Part shown: positions 12,118-21,944 of the stretch, one piece after another
How the letters are laid out: every line of letters begins with the position of its first letter
How positions within the stretch are numbered: position 1 is the stretch's first letter
Source of the DNA: Cepaea nemoralis
Lineage: Eukaryota > Mollusca > Gastropoda > Stylommatophora > Helicidae
Length of the DNA stretch: 64,000 nt
Reading direction: 5' to 3'
NCBI GenBank assembly: GCA_014155875.1
Contig: JACEFZ010027774.1
Location: forward strand, 112,501-176,500
The notes under the pieces: model-generated
The model's input: the letters and a program-made list of their open reading frames with translations, nothing else
The model's database searches: none
What the model was told of the DNA's origin: nothing
Made by a program: the position numbers and the translations under genes

Positions 12118-13087
12118 TCAAACTGGAGTTTGCCGTATCAAAAATGTCTCTTGTATCCACAACTTCGTCCACAGAATCATCTGTTGCATTGATAGGAAAT
12201 TCACGGACAGTACTGACAGTAGTTGTCCATGATGGTCTGTCGTTAGACTGAGAAGAGAACTGGTCTTCACTTTGCAGTGCATTTCGAAGCTCAGGACTAT
12301 GGCGATCATTGACTGTCGTTCGTCTCTCACCGCCAAGGAAATCGCCGCCCGTACTCGCCTTGCAATCCTGGTGGAATAATCGGGTTCTCGTTGGATCGTG
12401 TCAAAGAGTTATTTGACGTCCCATTTACTGACAACTGTTTCATTGGCATTGACATATTTGATTTGGTCGGGTCATTATCTGAATGAAGATGTTCTTCCGG
12501 CGCCCTCCTTAGCCTCACGGCTACTTGTATCGTTAAGTGTTGTTGCTTCTCCAAATACGTCAGGACCTCCAATCTGCATTTCGCCCTTTCCAGCAGTTGT
12601 GGCATTTCTTCCTTCAATACCTGTAGGTAAAGAGGTTTTTTCTCTTTGTTTACTGTGTATCTCTTTATTGTGCTTGTCCTCCAGCCAGAAACGTTTCAGG
12701 GCCTGCATAATCTTTTCATTCTTGGTGATCTCGCAATAAAGATCAAATTCAAGGCCGAAGAACGTCTGAAGAGAATCATCCATGCCAAATAATTTATCTT
12801 TGCAATCGTCATCCATAGGAGGCGTCAATGGTTGCCGTTTGTCACCTCGTAAGATGACAGAATGTGCGATTAACAAGGCGCCCCCTATTAGAGTGAGAAA
12901 TATGGCGACTGTGCTGAAGGCGATGGTGGCGAAGTAGAAGTTGTTGGCGCGCCTCCGTCTGTGCTGCTTGAGGTCTTTCTGGGCGTAGTGATTGCATGCC
13001 AGAGCAACAAGTCCAAGGAGGGGGTTCAGGACGCTGGCCACAAAACACAGATACTTGTAGTCAGGTATGTCTCTGTGGAGGATAGCA
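12118..13087 (-). pseudogene. CD225/dispanin-like two-TM protein exon, apparently frameshifted
   Basis: This is the only host-gene candidate. On the minus strand, a probable splice acceptor (pyrimidine-rich, ending CTCCACAG, about 13088) precedes IPDYKYLCFVASVLNPLLG, which I read as membrane segment 1. A basic stretch (KQHRRRRANN) follows, then a second hydrophobic segment (FYFATIAFSTVAIFLTLIGG). This order resembles CD225/IFITM/SYNDIG1-type proteins. The tail is polar. The frame stays open to 12475, but natural-looking coding then continues in a second frame to about 12350 and a third to 12118 (Ser/Thr/Asp-rich). This implies two indels, assembly errors or unannotated introns. N-terminal exons are not seen. 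Family assignment is tentative. Confidence 0.45.
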
Positions 13088-13136
13088 ACGATAACACGAT
13101 GATATTTCACAAAAGTTATGTTTGAAATATTTCAAA

Positions 13137-13440
13137 ATTTGATTTTTCGCTCGCTCGCTTTGAACTCAAGAGTAGTCTATACACACTACTGTGTTCTAGT
13201 AGTGATGGACTGAATTTTGCGTGTGGATTAGCTTTCCCTATTAACAGTGTCCCTCATCATCAGGCAAACTCAATCCGACTTCACAGGTACTTGCAATTTA
13301 GGTCCCCAAGTCAAGGACGACAGGTCAACATTTTAGTATAATTGTCCGGTGTAGGGGTTGAACCCCTTACCTCGGCATCAGCACACCGGATGTTTATGAA
13401 CGCGCGTTCTTATCCATTCCGCCACGCTGACCTCCAGTAT
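13137..13440 (-). repeat. SINE-A, full-length
   Basis: The minus strand gives the complete family order. The head has 'gtggcggaatggat' (A box) and 'ggggttcaacccc' (B box), and the body ends 'gttcaaagcgagcgagcg' with an A-rich tail. The word 'tatttca' occurs on both flanks and may be the target duplication. It lies just upstream (in sense) of the CD225-like exon, in what would be its intron. Confidence 0.85.
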
Positions 13441-13446
13441 TTCATA

Positions 13447-13487
13447 TGACAACACACGAAACACAAATACTTGATTTCAGGTATTAA
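13447..13487 (-). other. Partial duplicate of the CD225-like exon start
   Basis: The minus strand reads similar to the exon start at 13037-13071 (IPEIKYLCFV against IPDYKYLCFV). The similarity covers about 35 bp, and the two lie on either side of SINE-A. Confidence 0.35.
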
Positions 13488-13705
13488 CAAAAGTCTTAAA
13501 AGTCGAGAGGATCGACTTCATTGCTTCATTGTCGAAGGCGTCGCACAAAGCACGAACTCTGTAGCTCCAGCGACGACCCTCAGGAGTATCCGAGAAAATG
13601 TACTCGTGAACCGAAAGACGCAGCCAGGTATCGAACCCATGTATTTGGGAGCGCGAGACAGACGTCTTGACTACATCGCCACGGAGCGTCCCAATTCTTT
13701 TTTTA
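13488..13705 (-). repeat. SINE-E copy, tRNA-headed
   Basis: The minus strand has 'gtggcgatgtagtcaagac' (A-box region) and 'catgggttcgatacctgg' (B-box region), followed by about 150 bp of body. I see no second full copy in the window; 5915-6002 resembles its head. Confidence 0.5.
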
Positions 13706-13714
13706 TTTCTTTCG

Positions 13715-13802
13715 AATTCAGGTGTTTCTCTACAGAAGATAGTCACATATCCTTTTTTTCGAATTCAGGTGTTTCTCTACAGAAAATAGTCACATATCCT
13801 TT
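13715..13802. repeat. 45-bp tandem duplication
   Basis: The segment 'cgaattcaggtgtttctct..cacatatcctttt' occurs twice head-to-tail with one or two differences, just before the SINE-B remnant. Confidence 0.85.
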
Positions 13803-13877
13803 GCAGGATGCCGTCATGAACGCCATATTGGCTGTTTGCAATGTTTTGGCAAGAATACGCTCAGTAGTTTGCCATAT
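13803..13877 (-). repeat. SINE-B, split by RTE insertion
   Basis: Reverse-orientation SINE-B body up to 'agtagtttgccatat'. The next expected SINE word ('tgctttctgaac') is found 3.2 kb away at 17108 ('cgctttctgtga'), after the RTE. The pentamer CATAT lies at both junctions. Confidence 0.65.
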
Positions 13878-16800
13878 AAGAGGTACAATGGCGACGACGT
13901 GACGCATCTATTCTTCGGGATGACGCTGTTTTAGTGGGGTTTTTTCTGTTTCAGTGTTTTTCCTGTGGATTATGTGGTGTTATTTCGTTTTCGTTTATTG
14001 GAAGTGTTCAAAAGAAGCCACGGAAGGCAGGTGGTGGATGAAATTTTGAGGGCAGCCGACAGATATTGGTTGGTTATGGTCTCAAGTTTCACGACGGCAG
14101 GCAGAGGAGCTCTCTCGAGTCAATGGCTGCGGTCAAATGACCAGTACGGTTACTGCCATAGAGGAAAGCAACGGCAAACTACCTCTTTAAAAGTGCCTAG
14201 TACATTATGATTCGCCTAAAGACTGATCATCGCAAGACAAGGACAGAGACGTTAAAATTAGCAACATGGAACGTTAGGACGTTAAACGGCGACGAAAACT
14301 TAGAGAACATAAAACAAGAAATTGAAAGAGAAAAAATTAATATTCTAGGGATGTGCGAAACGAGATGGACAGGAGCAGGCATCAAGATAGATGAAGATTT
14401 TAAGATTATTTATTCTGGAGGTGAAGACCGACAAAGGGGAGTGGCTATTATTATGGACTGGAAAACATCAAAATCTGTTCCAGGATATTCGGCCGTGTCG
14501 GACAGAGTTCTACTAGTTAAATTAAGTGGCAGACCTTTTAGCATAAATATTATTCAAGTATATGCCCCAACAGGAGAATCCAGTGAAGATAGTGTAGAGG
14601 AATTTTATAATGACATAGAGACTGCCTTAAAGAAATGTAAAAATTCAGAAATAAACATCATAATAGGAGACTTCAATGCAAAAGTAGGAAATCAAGGTGA
14701 TAGATACACAGTAGGAAACTATGGTTTAGGTGAGAGAAATGAAAGAGGATACAGACTCGTAGAGTGGGCAAAAGAACAGGAAATGATTGTAGGAAACACC
14801 TGGTTTAAGCAACACCCTAGAAGATTATGGACATGGAGGAGTCCTGATAGCAGGATCAGAAACCAGATTGACTACATTCTGATTAGCAGAAGATTTAGAA
14901 ACGCACTAACAATAGCAAAAACAGTTCCCAGTGCTGATTGTTATAGTGACCACAGACTACTTACAGGAACACTGAGGATAAAGTTGAAGAAAGTCAAGTA
15001 TATAACAGGAAACACTAAATATGATTTGTGTACATTGAGTAATGACAAGGAAATACAAAACAAATTCAACATAGAAGTACAGAACAGATTTGATATATTG
15101 TCTGATCTAGAGATATTATTCCAGGATGTGGATGATCAATGGGAAATGTTGAAGAATTCAATCAGTTTGGCTGCAGAAACAACTATTCCAAAATTAAAGA
15201 AGGTGGGTCGTAAGAAATGGATGACAGAAGAAATTTTACACCTAATGGAAACAAGAAGACTCAACAAAAATAATCCTGCCAAATATGAAGAAATTCACAG
15301 ACAAGTCAGAATATTATGTAAGGAGGCAAAAGAAGCATGGCTTGAGGAAAAGTGCTTAGACATTGAAAAACAACACAACAGTCAAAATACCAAATTAGTG
15401 CACAAAAGAATTCAGGAACTTACTAATAAAAGAACAAGTACATCAACAGGCTGTCTAAAAACTAAAGATGGCAAAATCATAATAGAAAAAGATCAGATTC
15501 TACATGTATGGACAGATTATGTGAAAAACCTTTATAATGATAACAGAGAGGAACAGTATGATATTAGATTTAATAATGAAGGGCCGCCAATTTTGAAGAT
15601 GGAGGTTCGAAATGTTCTTAAGCATATGAAAGCTGGCAAGGCCCCCGGTGCAGATAACATCACAACAGAAATGATTAAAGCTTTAGAAGAATTTGGACTA
15701 GATCAAGTCACCAGACTGCTGAACACATTATATGATACTGGAGATATACCTTCTGAATTATGTAACTCTGTATTTATTGCAATCCCAAAGAAATCAGGAA
15801 CCTTGGAATGTGATCAACATAGAACAATTAGTATAATGAGCCACACCACAAAGATTTGGCTACGAATTATCATGCAAAGAGTGAGGAAGAAAATACAACC
15901 TGAAATAGGGGAAGAACGATGTGGGTTTGTAGAAGGAAAGGGTACAGTAAATGCTGTGTATATGCTGCGAACAGTTATTGAACGTGCTATAGAAGTAAAC
16001 AAGGATATACACCTTTGCTTTATTGACTACACAAAGGCTTTTGATAGAGTTAGACATGTCAACATGGTAGATATGCTTGCAGATCTACAAACTGATGGGA
16101 AAGACACTAGGCTTATAAAAAACATATATTGGAAACAACAAGCTGCCATAAGGAATGACAATGAAGTGGGACAATATCAACCTATTAATGATAGGCAGGG
16201 ATGTGTAATGTCTCCAGATCTTTTTTCCCTATACAGTGAAAATATTTTCAGGAATGTAGAAGATATAAATGGAATCAGCATTGGAGGACGAAACATCAAT
16301 AACATTAGATATGCAGATGATACAGTATTGATTGCAGACAATGCACAAGATCTACAACAATTAGTAGACGCAGTTGTTGTACACAGTGAGCAGCTGGGGT
16401 TGGAATTAAATTGTAAGAAGACACAGGTTATGGTCGTCACTAGGAAGAACGAAGTACCACAATGTAATATACAAGTAAATGGGAATATTCTTCAACAAGT
16501 GAATCGGTACAATTATCTCGGAACAGTCATAACATCTGATGGGAGATGCCTTGAAGAGATTAGAACAAGAATCGCCATGGCGAAAGTAGCCTTTAGCAAG
16601 ATGAAAAACATTCTGACCAATAAAAAGATGTCAATTGAAACGAGAAAAAGAGTGTTGAGGGGATACATAGAGCCTGTTCTTTTGTATGAATGTGAAACTT
16701 GGGCAATGTGCAGTCAAGCTGAAAAACATATGGTGGCTGCAGAAATGTGGTTTCTGAGGAAAATGCAAAGAATACCATGGACAGCCAGAAAAACCAATGA

Positions 16801-17102
16801 CCAAGTACTACAGGAGACAAATGAAAATCGTAAATTGATTAGAGAAATTAGACGTAGACAGTCAAATTTTTTTGGACATGTTATGAGAAGAAATGGATTG
16901 GAGAACTTAGTGACAACTGGCAAGATCGAAGGGAACAGACCAAGAGGAAGACCGAGAGAAAAATACCTGGATGGCTTGGCCACATGGCATGGTCGTGACA
17001 GGAACACTGAGCTGATCCACGACACTGGTGATCGAGTGAAATGGCGAGTCATGACCGCCCACGCTTTCCGGCATGGCACATGATTGATTGATTGTATATA
17101 AA
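13878..17102 (+). mobile_element. Complete RTE-1 non-LTR retrotransposon, 3.2 kb
   Basis: Bounded by CATAT at 13873-13877 and 17103-17107, inside a SINE-B. It has about 330 bp of leader, one 958-codon ORF and no separate 3' UTR. The ORF stop codon TGA is the first unit of the TGATTGATTGATTG tail. This organisation and the 3.2-kb length fit the RTE clade. It serves as the reference for truncated copies at 6128, 35543, 38720 and 39510. Confidence 0.85.
14207..17083 (+). CDS. RTE endonuclease-reverse transcriptase (CFDP2-like), intact
   Basis: A 958-residue protein that nicks target DNA and copies its own RNA into it. The AP-type endonuclease spans about residues 18-265, with the family motifs in order: ATWNVRTL, CETRW, QVYAPTG, GDFNAKVG, QIDYILIS and SDHRLL. 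All catalytic positions I can identify are kept. A linker is followed by RT (about 460-800) with FIDYTKAFDRV, QGCVMSPDLF and RYADDTVLI (catalytic Asp pair near residue 703). The C-terminal region has FFGHVMRRNG and GNRPRGRPREK. ATG at 14207 is chosen as the first in-frame start before the endonuclease. There is no internal stop or frameshift, so it could be recently active, though function is inferred. Relatives are annotated in animal genomes as craniofacial development protein 2-like. Confidence 0.93.
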   Translation: MIRLKTDHRKTRTETLKLATWNVRTLNGDENLENIKQEIEREKINILGMCETRWTGAGIKIDEDFKIIYSGGEDRQRGVAIIMDWKTSKSVPGYSAVSDRVLLVKLSGRPFSINIIQVYAPTGESSEDSVEEFYNDIETALKKCKNSEINIIIGDFNAKVGNQGDRYTVGNYGLGERNERGYRLVEWAKEQEMIVGNTWFKQHPRRLWTWRSPDSRIRNQIDYILISRRFRNALTIAKTVPSADCYSDHRLLTGTLRIKLKKVKYITGNTKYDLCTLSNDKEIQNKFNIEVQNRFDILSDLEILFQDVDDQWEMLKNSISLAAETTIPKLKKVGRKKWMTEEILHLMETRRLNKNNPAKYEEIHRQVRILCKEAKEAWLEEKCLDIEKQHNSQNTKLVHKRIQELTNKRTSTSTGCLKTKDGKIIIEKDQILHVWTDYVKNLYNDNREEQYDIRFNNEGPPILKMEVRNVLKHMKAGKAPGADNITTEMIKALEEFGLDQVTRLLNTLYDTGDIPSELCNSVFIAIPKKSGTLECDQHRTISIMSHTTKIWLRIIMQRVRKKIQPEIGEERCGFVEGKGTVNAVYMLRTVIERAIEVNKDIHLCFIDYTKAFDRVRHVNMVDMLADLQTDGKDTRLIKNIYWKQQAAIRNDNEVGQYQPINDRQGCVMSPDLFSLYSENIFRNVEDINGISIGGRNINNIRYADDTVLIADNAQDLQQLVDAVVVHSEQLGLELNCKKTQVMVVTRKNEVPQCNIQVNGNILQQVNRYNYLGTVITSDGRCLEEIRTRIAMAKVAFSKMKNILTNKKMSIETRKRVLRGYIEPVLLYECETWAMCSQAEKHMVAAEMWFLRKMQRIPWTARKTNDQVLQETNENRKLIREIRRRQSNFFGHVMRRNGLENLVTTGKIEGNRPRGRPREKYLDGLATWHGRDRNTELIHDTGDRVKWRVMTAHAFRHGT

Positions 17103-17136
17103 CATATCGCTTTCTGTGAATTTCGACGATATGAAG

Positions 17137-17390
17137 CGTGGACTGTTCAGAAAGCAAACAATGGCAAACTACTGAATTAATATTTTTTAGTAAATCACAC
17201 ACAGCCATTAAATGCTGGATGTTATGGCAACGTCATGTGAAGGACACGCCACTAACTTTAGTTTGCCATTGCTTTCTGGACGCCCACACTCATACCATTG
17301 TGAAGAACAACAGAAACTGATTTACTGCGGCTGACTTAGAATCCGCTATGTTGGGATTGCTAAACTACCCTCGCCAGCCTTAAGTCATAA
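17137..17390. repeat. Two SINE-B fragments head-to-head
   Basis: A plus copy (17142-17253, 'gttcagaaagcaaacaatggcaaac' through 'cgtcatgtgaaggac') meets a minus copy (17257-17385, 'agtttgccattgctttctgg' through 'ctaccctcgccagcc'). Together they form an imperfect palindrome of about 230 bp. Confidence 0.75.
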
Positions 17391-17397
17391 ACATGGA

Positions 17398-17505
17398 TCT
17401 GTGAGAGATAGCTGTATTCAACAGATGATAGTTCACACGCAGAACTGTGGAAGATAGCTGTATTCAACGGATGATAGTTCAAACGTGTAACTCAAACACT
17501 TACAG
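17398..17505. repeat. About 53-bp tandem duplication
   Basis: The phrase 'gatagctgtattcaac.gatgatagttca' occurs twice in succession with minor differences. Confidence 0.7.
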
Positions 17506-17559
17506 GACAACACAGAAACTGTCCTATCACTTTTTGTCCTAGTCTTTCCCACGATTGCA

Positions 17560-17955
17560 GGCAGGCTCAGAGTGCTGCTGGCTAAATCATGCCTCCCAGT
17601 GGCTGCAGACACAGAACACCCCCTGCATGTAGCTCTGGATACAGTTAAGGGCCACAGGTTTATCAGAGGAAGGTCATGGATGGCTCAGGCAGAGGAGGAC
17701 ACAATCAGAGAAGTGTGAATGCTTGAGGATATTGGGAGAGCTGTGGAGTGGGTCACAATGCCAGTGGACAAGTCAGACCTGTGCAGGGTCATACTAAGAA
17801 TTGATCAAGAACGCAGGGATTGACCGGCAGACTGAATGGGAGGCGCAACAACTGATCCATGACAATTCGTGATGTTATAATCTACACGGATGGCTCTGTG
17901 CTAACAGGTGATGTGGACTGTGTTTGGTGCAGGAGAGCCTGGCATATGATACCAC
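17560..17955 (+). pseudogene. RNase H LINE fragment
   Basis: In the plus sense the region encodes IIYTDGSVLTGDVD near 17876-17915. YTDGS is the first catalytic-Asp strand of LINE-type RNase H. The upstream peptide is interrupted by stops. It probably belongs to the same family as the RNase H C-terminus at 53655-53900. 5' and 3' parts are missing. Confidence 0.5.
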
Positions 17956-18167
17956 AACATTTCATCATCATCACGTGCCGTGCCGACTGGCGTAGGCGTT
18001 CATGACTCCTCACAGATCTCGGTCTTTGGTTTTATGGATCAACTCGGCCGTTGACATTCCTCCATGCCACCGTCGCAATCCATCCAGCATCATTTCTAGT
18101 GCCCCTGCCTCTCTTCTCCTCGATGTTTCTAGTTGTCACGATGTTCTTCGGCGCCTCTCTTCTCATC

Positions 18168-18452
18168 TGTAAAAAAAAAAACTGTCATTTACTGCCAATA
18201 TAGTACCTGGCGGTGTATGGCAGGAGGGTCTTTGAGTCTGAGGAATTAAGGCCGCCTGGCTAGTGCAGTCGCCGCGAACTGTACAGGTTAGGATTTTCTC
18301 TTTACCCCCAACAGAAAACAATCCCACACCTTACTGAGGATTAGAACCCGGGTCTCCCGAAGGAGAATCCGGCGTTCTAGCCACTCGGCCAGCAGCTCCC
18401 CAATCCCTGCATTCCCGATTAATTGTTAGTATGACCCTGCACATGTCTTCTT
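18168..18452 (-). repeat. SINE-C inserted in RTE-2, with attached LINE scrap
   Basis: Clean SINE-C copy. The head on the minus strand has 'tggccgagtggctagaac' (A box) and 'cccgggttctaatcctc' (B box), and the tail is poly-A (18170-18180). TTCTCATC occurs on both sides (18160-18167, 18453-18460), interrupting the RTE-2 reading. The last 47 bp or so (18398-18445) are not SINE. They are the reverse complement of LINE sequence present at 17783-17822, so the inserted unit was chimeric or formed in two steps. Confidence 0.75.
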
Positions 18453-19334
18453 TTCTCATCACATGACCAAAACAAGCTGTTTGTCTATTTCTTATTGTGT
18501 ATATAATGTTCTAGTTTCGTTAGCCTTTATTAAGGCATTCGTTGTTAGTTACTTTGGCAGTCCAAGGAATTCGCAACATTTGTCTAAGAAACCACATCTC
18601 TGTTGCTTCCAATCTCTTCCTAATTTGTTCATTTATATTCCAAGATTCACTGCCATACAGCAACATAGGTTCTGTATAGCTCTTCAGCACTCTCTTTGTT
18701 ACATTCAACGTTATTCTTTGTTACATTCTGTGTTACATTTTCTTAGATGCAGCCTCTGCTTGCCGTATTCTGCTCTTGATCTCTGTTGTGCATCTTCCAT
18801 CTGATGTTATAAATGTCCCTAGATATTTAAAACTATCCACTTGGTGAAACATTTTCCCTTCTATCTCTATTTCACATGTGGGTGTCACCTGTTTCTTTGA
18901 TATCACTATTGTAACTGTTTTCATAACATTCAAGGAATATCCTGTCCTTTCTTTGCACTCTCTGTTACTACAATGTCCAACAATTGTTGTAGATCTGTTG
19001 CATTATCCGCTATCAATACTGTGTCATCTGCATAGTGTATATTATTTATATTATAACCTCCAAATATTATTCCTGGCATTTCTTTGATCTCTCTCATTAT
19101 TACTTCGCTATAGAGGGAGAAGAGATCCGGTAACGAAACACATCCCTGTCTTACACCCAACTTTATGTGTTCATAATTTCTTTCTTTATTTCCCATTTTA
19201 ATTGCTGCTGTTTGGTTCCAGTAAATATTTTTTATTATTCTGAGATCTTTCCTATCAATGTTAATATCTTCCACCATTTTAATTTTAATCAGTTAATTAT
19301 GTTTTACTTTATCAAATGCCCTAGTATAATCTAT

Positions 19335-19941
19335 AGGTGTCAGGTCTTAGTCAGATATGACTGAGCTACCGTATAACAGTAGACGGTACTACCTGCTTTC
19401 TGTTAGCGCCGAACGTTGGGCGGCGTTTACCAAACCCGACACCCCACATTGTGCCAACGGCTTCGGGCGGAAGAGCGCAATTGGGAGGGTACAGGCTTTA
19501 CCCTGGTGCGAGGAAATGCAATCTAAAGACAAAATGTCATGGCAGGGCAGACCAGGCGCTAAGCCTTGGTTGGCGGCTGGTCTAGGATCGAAGCTCCGAC
19601 AGGCGGACAGTTAGAGCATTGCTTTGCTGATCCGGCAGCTTCTGCAGCTTGTCTTGTTCCAGATGTAGAGGTGTTACCTTTCCTCTGGAGTGAACTAGGC
19701 AGGCCGAGAGAGGGATCATGCTGCATGGGCAACACATGACCTCTATATTTTAGCCCAGGCTTTGTGCTATGGAGAGGCAATAACTCTATCCCTGGTCTTA
19801 ACTGGACTCGGAATCAAAGCGAGAGGCAATATCGCGAATTGGCCTTATCAGTCACATTCGCTAACCGCCATAGGTATAAGTTATTATGCCTTTTTAAAGC
19901 ACAAACTATCGTCTGTCAAGACGGCAAGGTGCCAATATATA
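19335..19941 (+). mobile_element. SINE-like element sharing the C2H2-LINE 3' end (607 bp)
   Basis: Flanked by a perfect 12-bp duplication AGTATAATCTAT (19323-19334, 19942-19953) inside RTE-2. The body has no coding capacity. Its final 105 bp or so ('cgaattggccttatcagtcaca' to 'caaggtgccaat') match the 3' end of the C2H2-finger LINE seen at 60042-60150. Other copies are at 34875-35375 and 52665-53237. Shared 3' ends suggest that the LINE's reverse transcriptase mobilises this family, as in known SINE/LINE pairs. A short A-box-like word on the minus strand of the head is not convincing as a tRNA. Confidence 0.8.
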
Positions 19942-21261
19942 AGTATAATCTATGAAGCACAAATATATGTCTTTCTTTGTCTCTACTGATATTTCCAATA
20001 GTGATCGTAATGTGTATATTGCATTGTTTGTACCTTTTCCTTCCACAAATCCATGCTGATCTTCGCCAATTTCCATTTTTATTTTCTGCCTTGTTCTTCT
20101 CATTATAATTCTGAGTAGAAGCTTAGTGGCATGATTTATGAGGTTAATCATACGAAAAGTCTTCGCATTCAATTGCTCCTGGTCTTTTTGGTATAAGCTA
20201 TAAATACAGATTTCAACATATCGCTTGGTATATATCCACTGCTATAAATATCATTCAACATTTTAGTTAATATATCTACTCCAAATTCTCCAATTACTTC
20301 TGAATTCTTCTATTGTGATTCCATTTGACCCAGCTGATTGTCCTTTCTTCATATGCTTGATAGCGTCATCAACGTCTTTTAGAATAGGTGGACCTTCTAA
20401 GTTACTTTCTTCTGTTAATTCTGCCTTTTCTTCATCATATAAGTCTCTTATAGTACACATTTCACCTCTTCATTATAATATAGTCCTCCAATAATATACT
20501 TCCTGTTTTTGATTTTAAACAATCTGTATGTATTCTTATTTTATTCCTGTAATCTCACTGCTTTGTTTATGCATATTTTTTTGTATATTTATAGAATTTA
20601 ATTCAATTTTCCTGCACTTGTTCATTTAACCAACTTTATTTTGCCTTCACACAATTATTTCTTATTTCTTTAGTCTATCTCATTATATACATGCTTATCA
20701 TTTGTACTCTTGTTTTCTTTTGGCCATCAACTTTAATATTTCTTCAGTCATCCATTTTTTCTAAGCTTTTTGGCTTCTATCCGGTAATATTTCTTTACTC
20801 GTTTGATGAATGGAATCCCTTACCATTTTCCACTATTTGTTTATATTCTGTATTTTAGCTATTGCATTATACCTATTTTTCACAATCACTCTGTATTGTT
20901 CTTGAATTTCTCTATCTACCTTCAAAACCTCTTTATTAAGTCTCATGTTCCGAACCACTTTTTTTCTTCTATTCAGTCTTACTTTTATTATACCACATAG
21001 TGGTACATGATCACTATTACAGTCAGCACCAGGCATTGTCTTTACATTAATTAACGCATTTCGAAACCTTTTATTAATAATTATGTAGTCAATTTGGTTG
21101 AGATTTTCTTTTCAGGGCTTTTCCATGTGTAAAGTCTTCTTTTAGTGGTGATTAAACCAGGTGTTTCCAATTATCATATCATTGATATTTTCCAATTCTA
21201 TTAGTTGTTCTCCTCGTTCATTTTTTTTTGGTACCTAAACCATAATTCCCCACTTCATCTA

Positions 21262-21470
21262 GTCTGAGAATAGAGGCGGAGAAAGTCGCAGCGGCGTTCC
21301 TCCGACTGAAGCTCAAACAGTACACGCATGTCGTGATGTAACGGACTCACCAAAAATGTTGAGAAACGTGAAGAACATTGTTTTCAGTCTGCAGATGAAG
21401 CACAATTTTCCTACCAACTCTATGCTACCAATGCCAAACCTGGACAATGACAGAAAAAGAGAAAAGAAAA
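21262..21470 (+). repeat. About 210-bp duplicated block, copy 1
   Basis: Near-identical to 22512-22730 ('gaggcggagaaagtcgcagcggcgtt', 'catgtcgtgatgtaacgg', 'aaacctggacaatgacag'). Here it runs directly into a LINE C-terminal ORF. In copy 2 it runs into unrelated sequence. Confidence 0.9.
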
Positions 21471-21850
21471 ATCACAACAACAGAAATGAGGTTCCTGAGA
21501 AGAATACTCAACGTATCAAGAAGAGATAAGATCAGAAATGAAGAAATCAGGACTAAAGTGGGGGTTAAAGCAGCACTAGATTTTATTAGAAAGCAGCAAG
21601 TCAAATGGTTTGGCCATGCAAGTAGGTTACCAGTCAACAGCATACCACAACAAGCAATGATGTACAGACCTGATGGAAACAGAGGAAGAGGCCGACTACG
21701 TAAACGTTGGACGGAGGGAATAGCAGAGTCCATGGGAATATCGATATATGAAGCCCATAATCGGGCACTCTCACTAAGTTTATACTTCACCTCGACACCG
21801 CAAGGTACAAGAGGAACATGATGAGATGAGATGAAATGAGATGAGATGAG
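21425..21850 (+). pseudogene. LINE C-terminal fragment with (GATGA)n tail
   Basis: The ORF at 21447-21821 has TTTEMRFLRRIL, RKQQVKWFGHASRL and GRGRLRKRWTEGI, the conserved post-RT segment of animal non-LTR proteins. It ends with a stop directly before the GATGAGATGAGATG tail (21820-21852). RT and endonuclease domains are absent. Relatives: 9752-9880 (minus) and 57274-57660. Confidence 0.8.
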
Positions 21851-21912
21851 ATGAATTTGAAAGCGGTATGTGGGACTACGAATCGCGATCGCGACCCCTT
21901 CGTCACAGACGT
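21846..21912 (-). repeat. SINE-B head fragment
   Basis: Reverse of the tRNA-like SINE-B head ('agcggtatgtgggactacgaat', 'gacccc..cgtcacagacg'), compare 24930-25010. It abuts the LINE tail. Confidence 0.55.
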
Positions 21913-21944
21913 CGGACCTGCTCATGACGGTGATAATAATAAAA

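Larger units (their letters stand above)
17965..21255 (-). pseudogene. RTE-2 retrotransposon, degraded and twice interrupted
   Basis: A long minus-strand RTE copy. In sense order I read: the end of the endonuclease (NQIDYIIINKRF and CNSDHVPL near 21000-21100); the RT start (NLEGPPILKDVDDAIKHMKKG); RT motifs EDQHGFVEGKGTNNAIYTLRS and YLCFIDYT; HYADDTVLIAD near 19010-19050; and the post-RT GSESWNINEQIRKRLEATEM. It ends in a (TGA)n tail at 17969-17980. Many stops and frameshifts are present. SINE-C (18168-18452) and a SINE-like element (19335-19941) are inserted in it, so it is older than both. 5'-truncated near 21255. Confidence 0.85.

Noticed and set aside
13640..13705. tRNA genes suggested by A and B boxes here and at 5915, 18380, 34660, 36820, 53970 and 55660
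   Set aside because: The boxes sit at the heads of SINEs with bodies, tails and target duplications; acceptor stems do not pair.
16177..16440. Minus-strand ORFs within the intact RTE
   Set aside because: Shadow frames of the 958-codon gene without domains.
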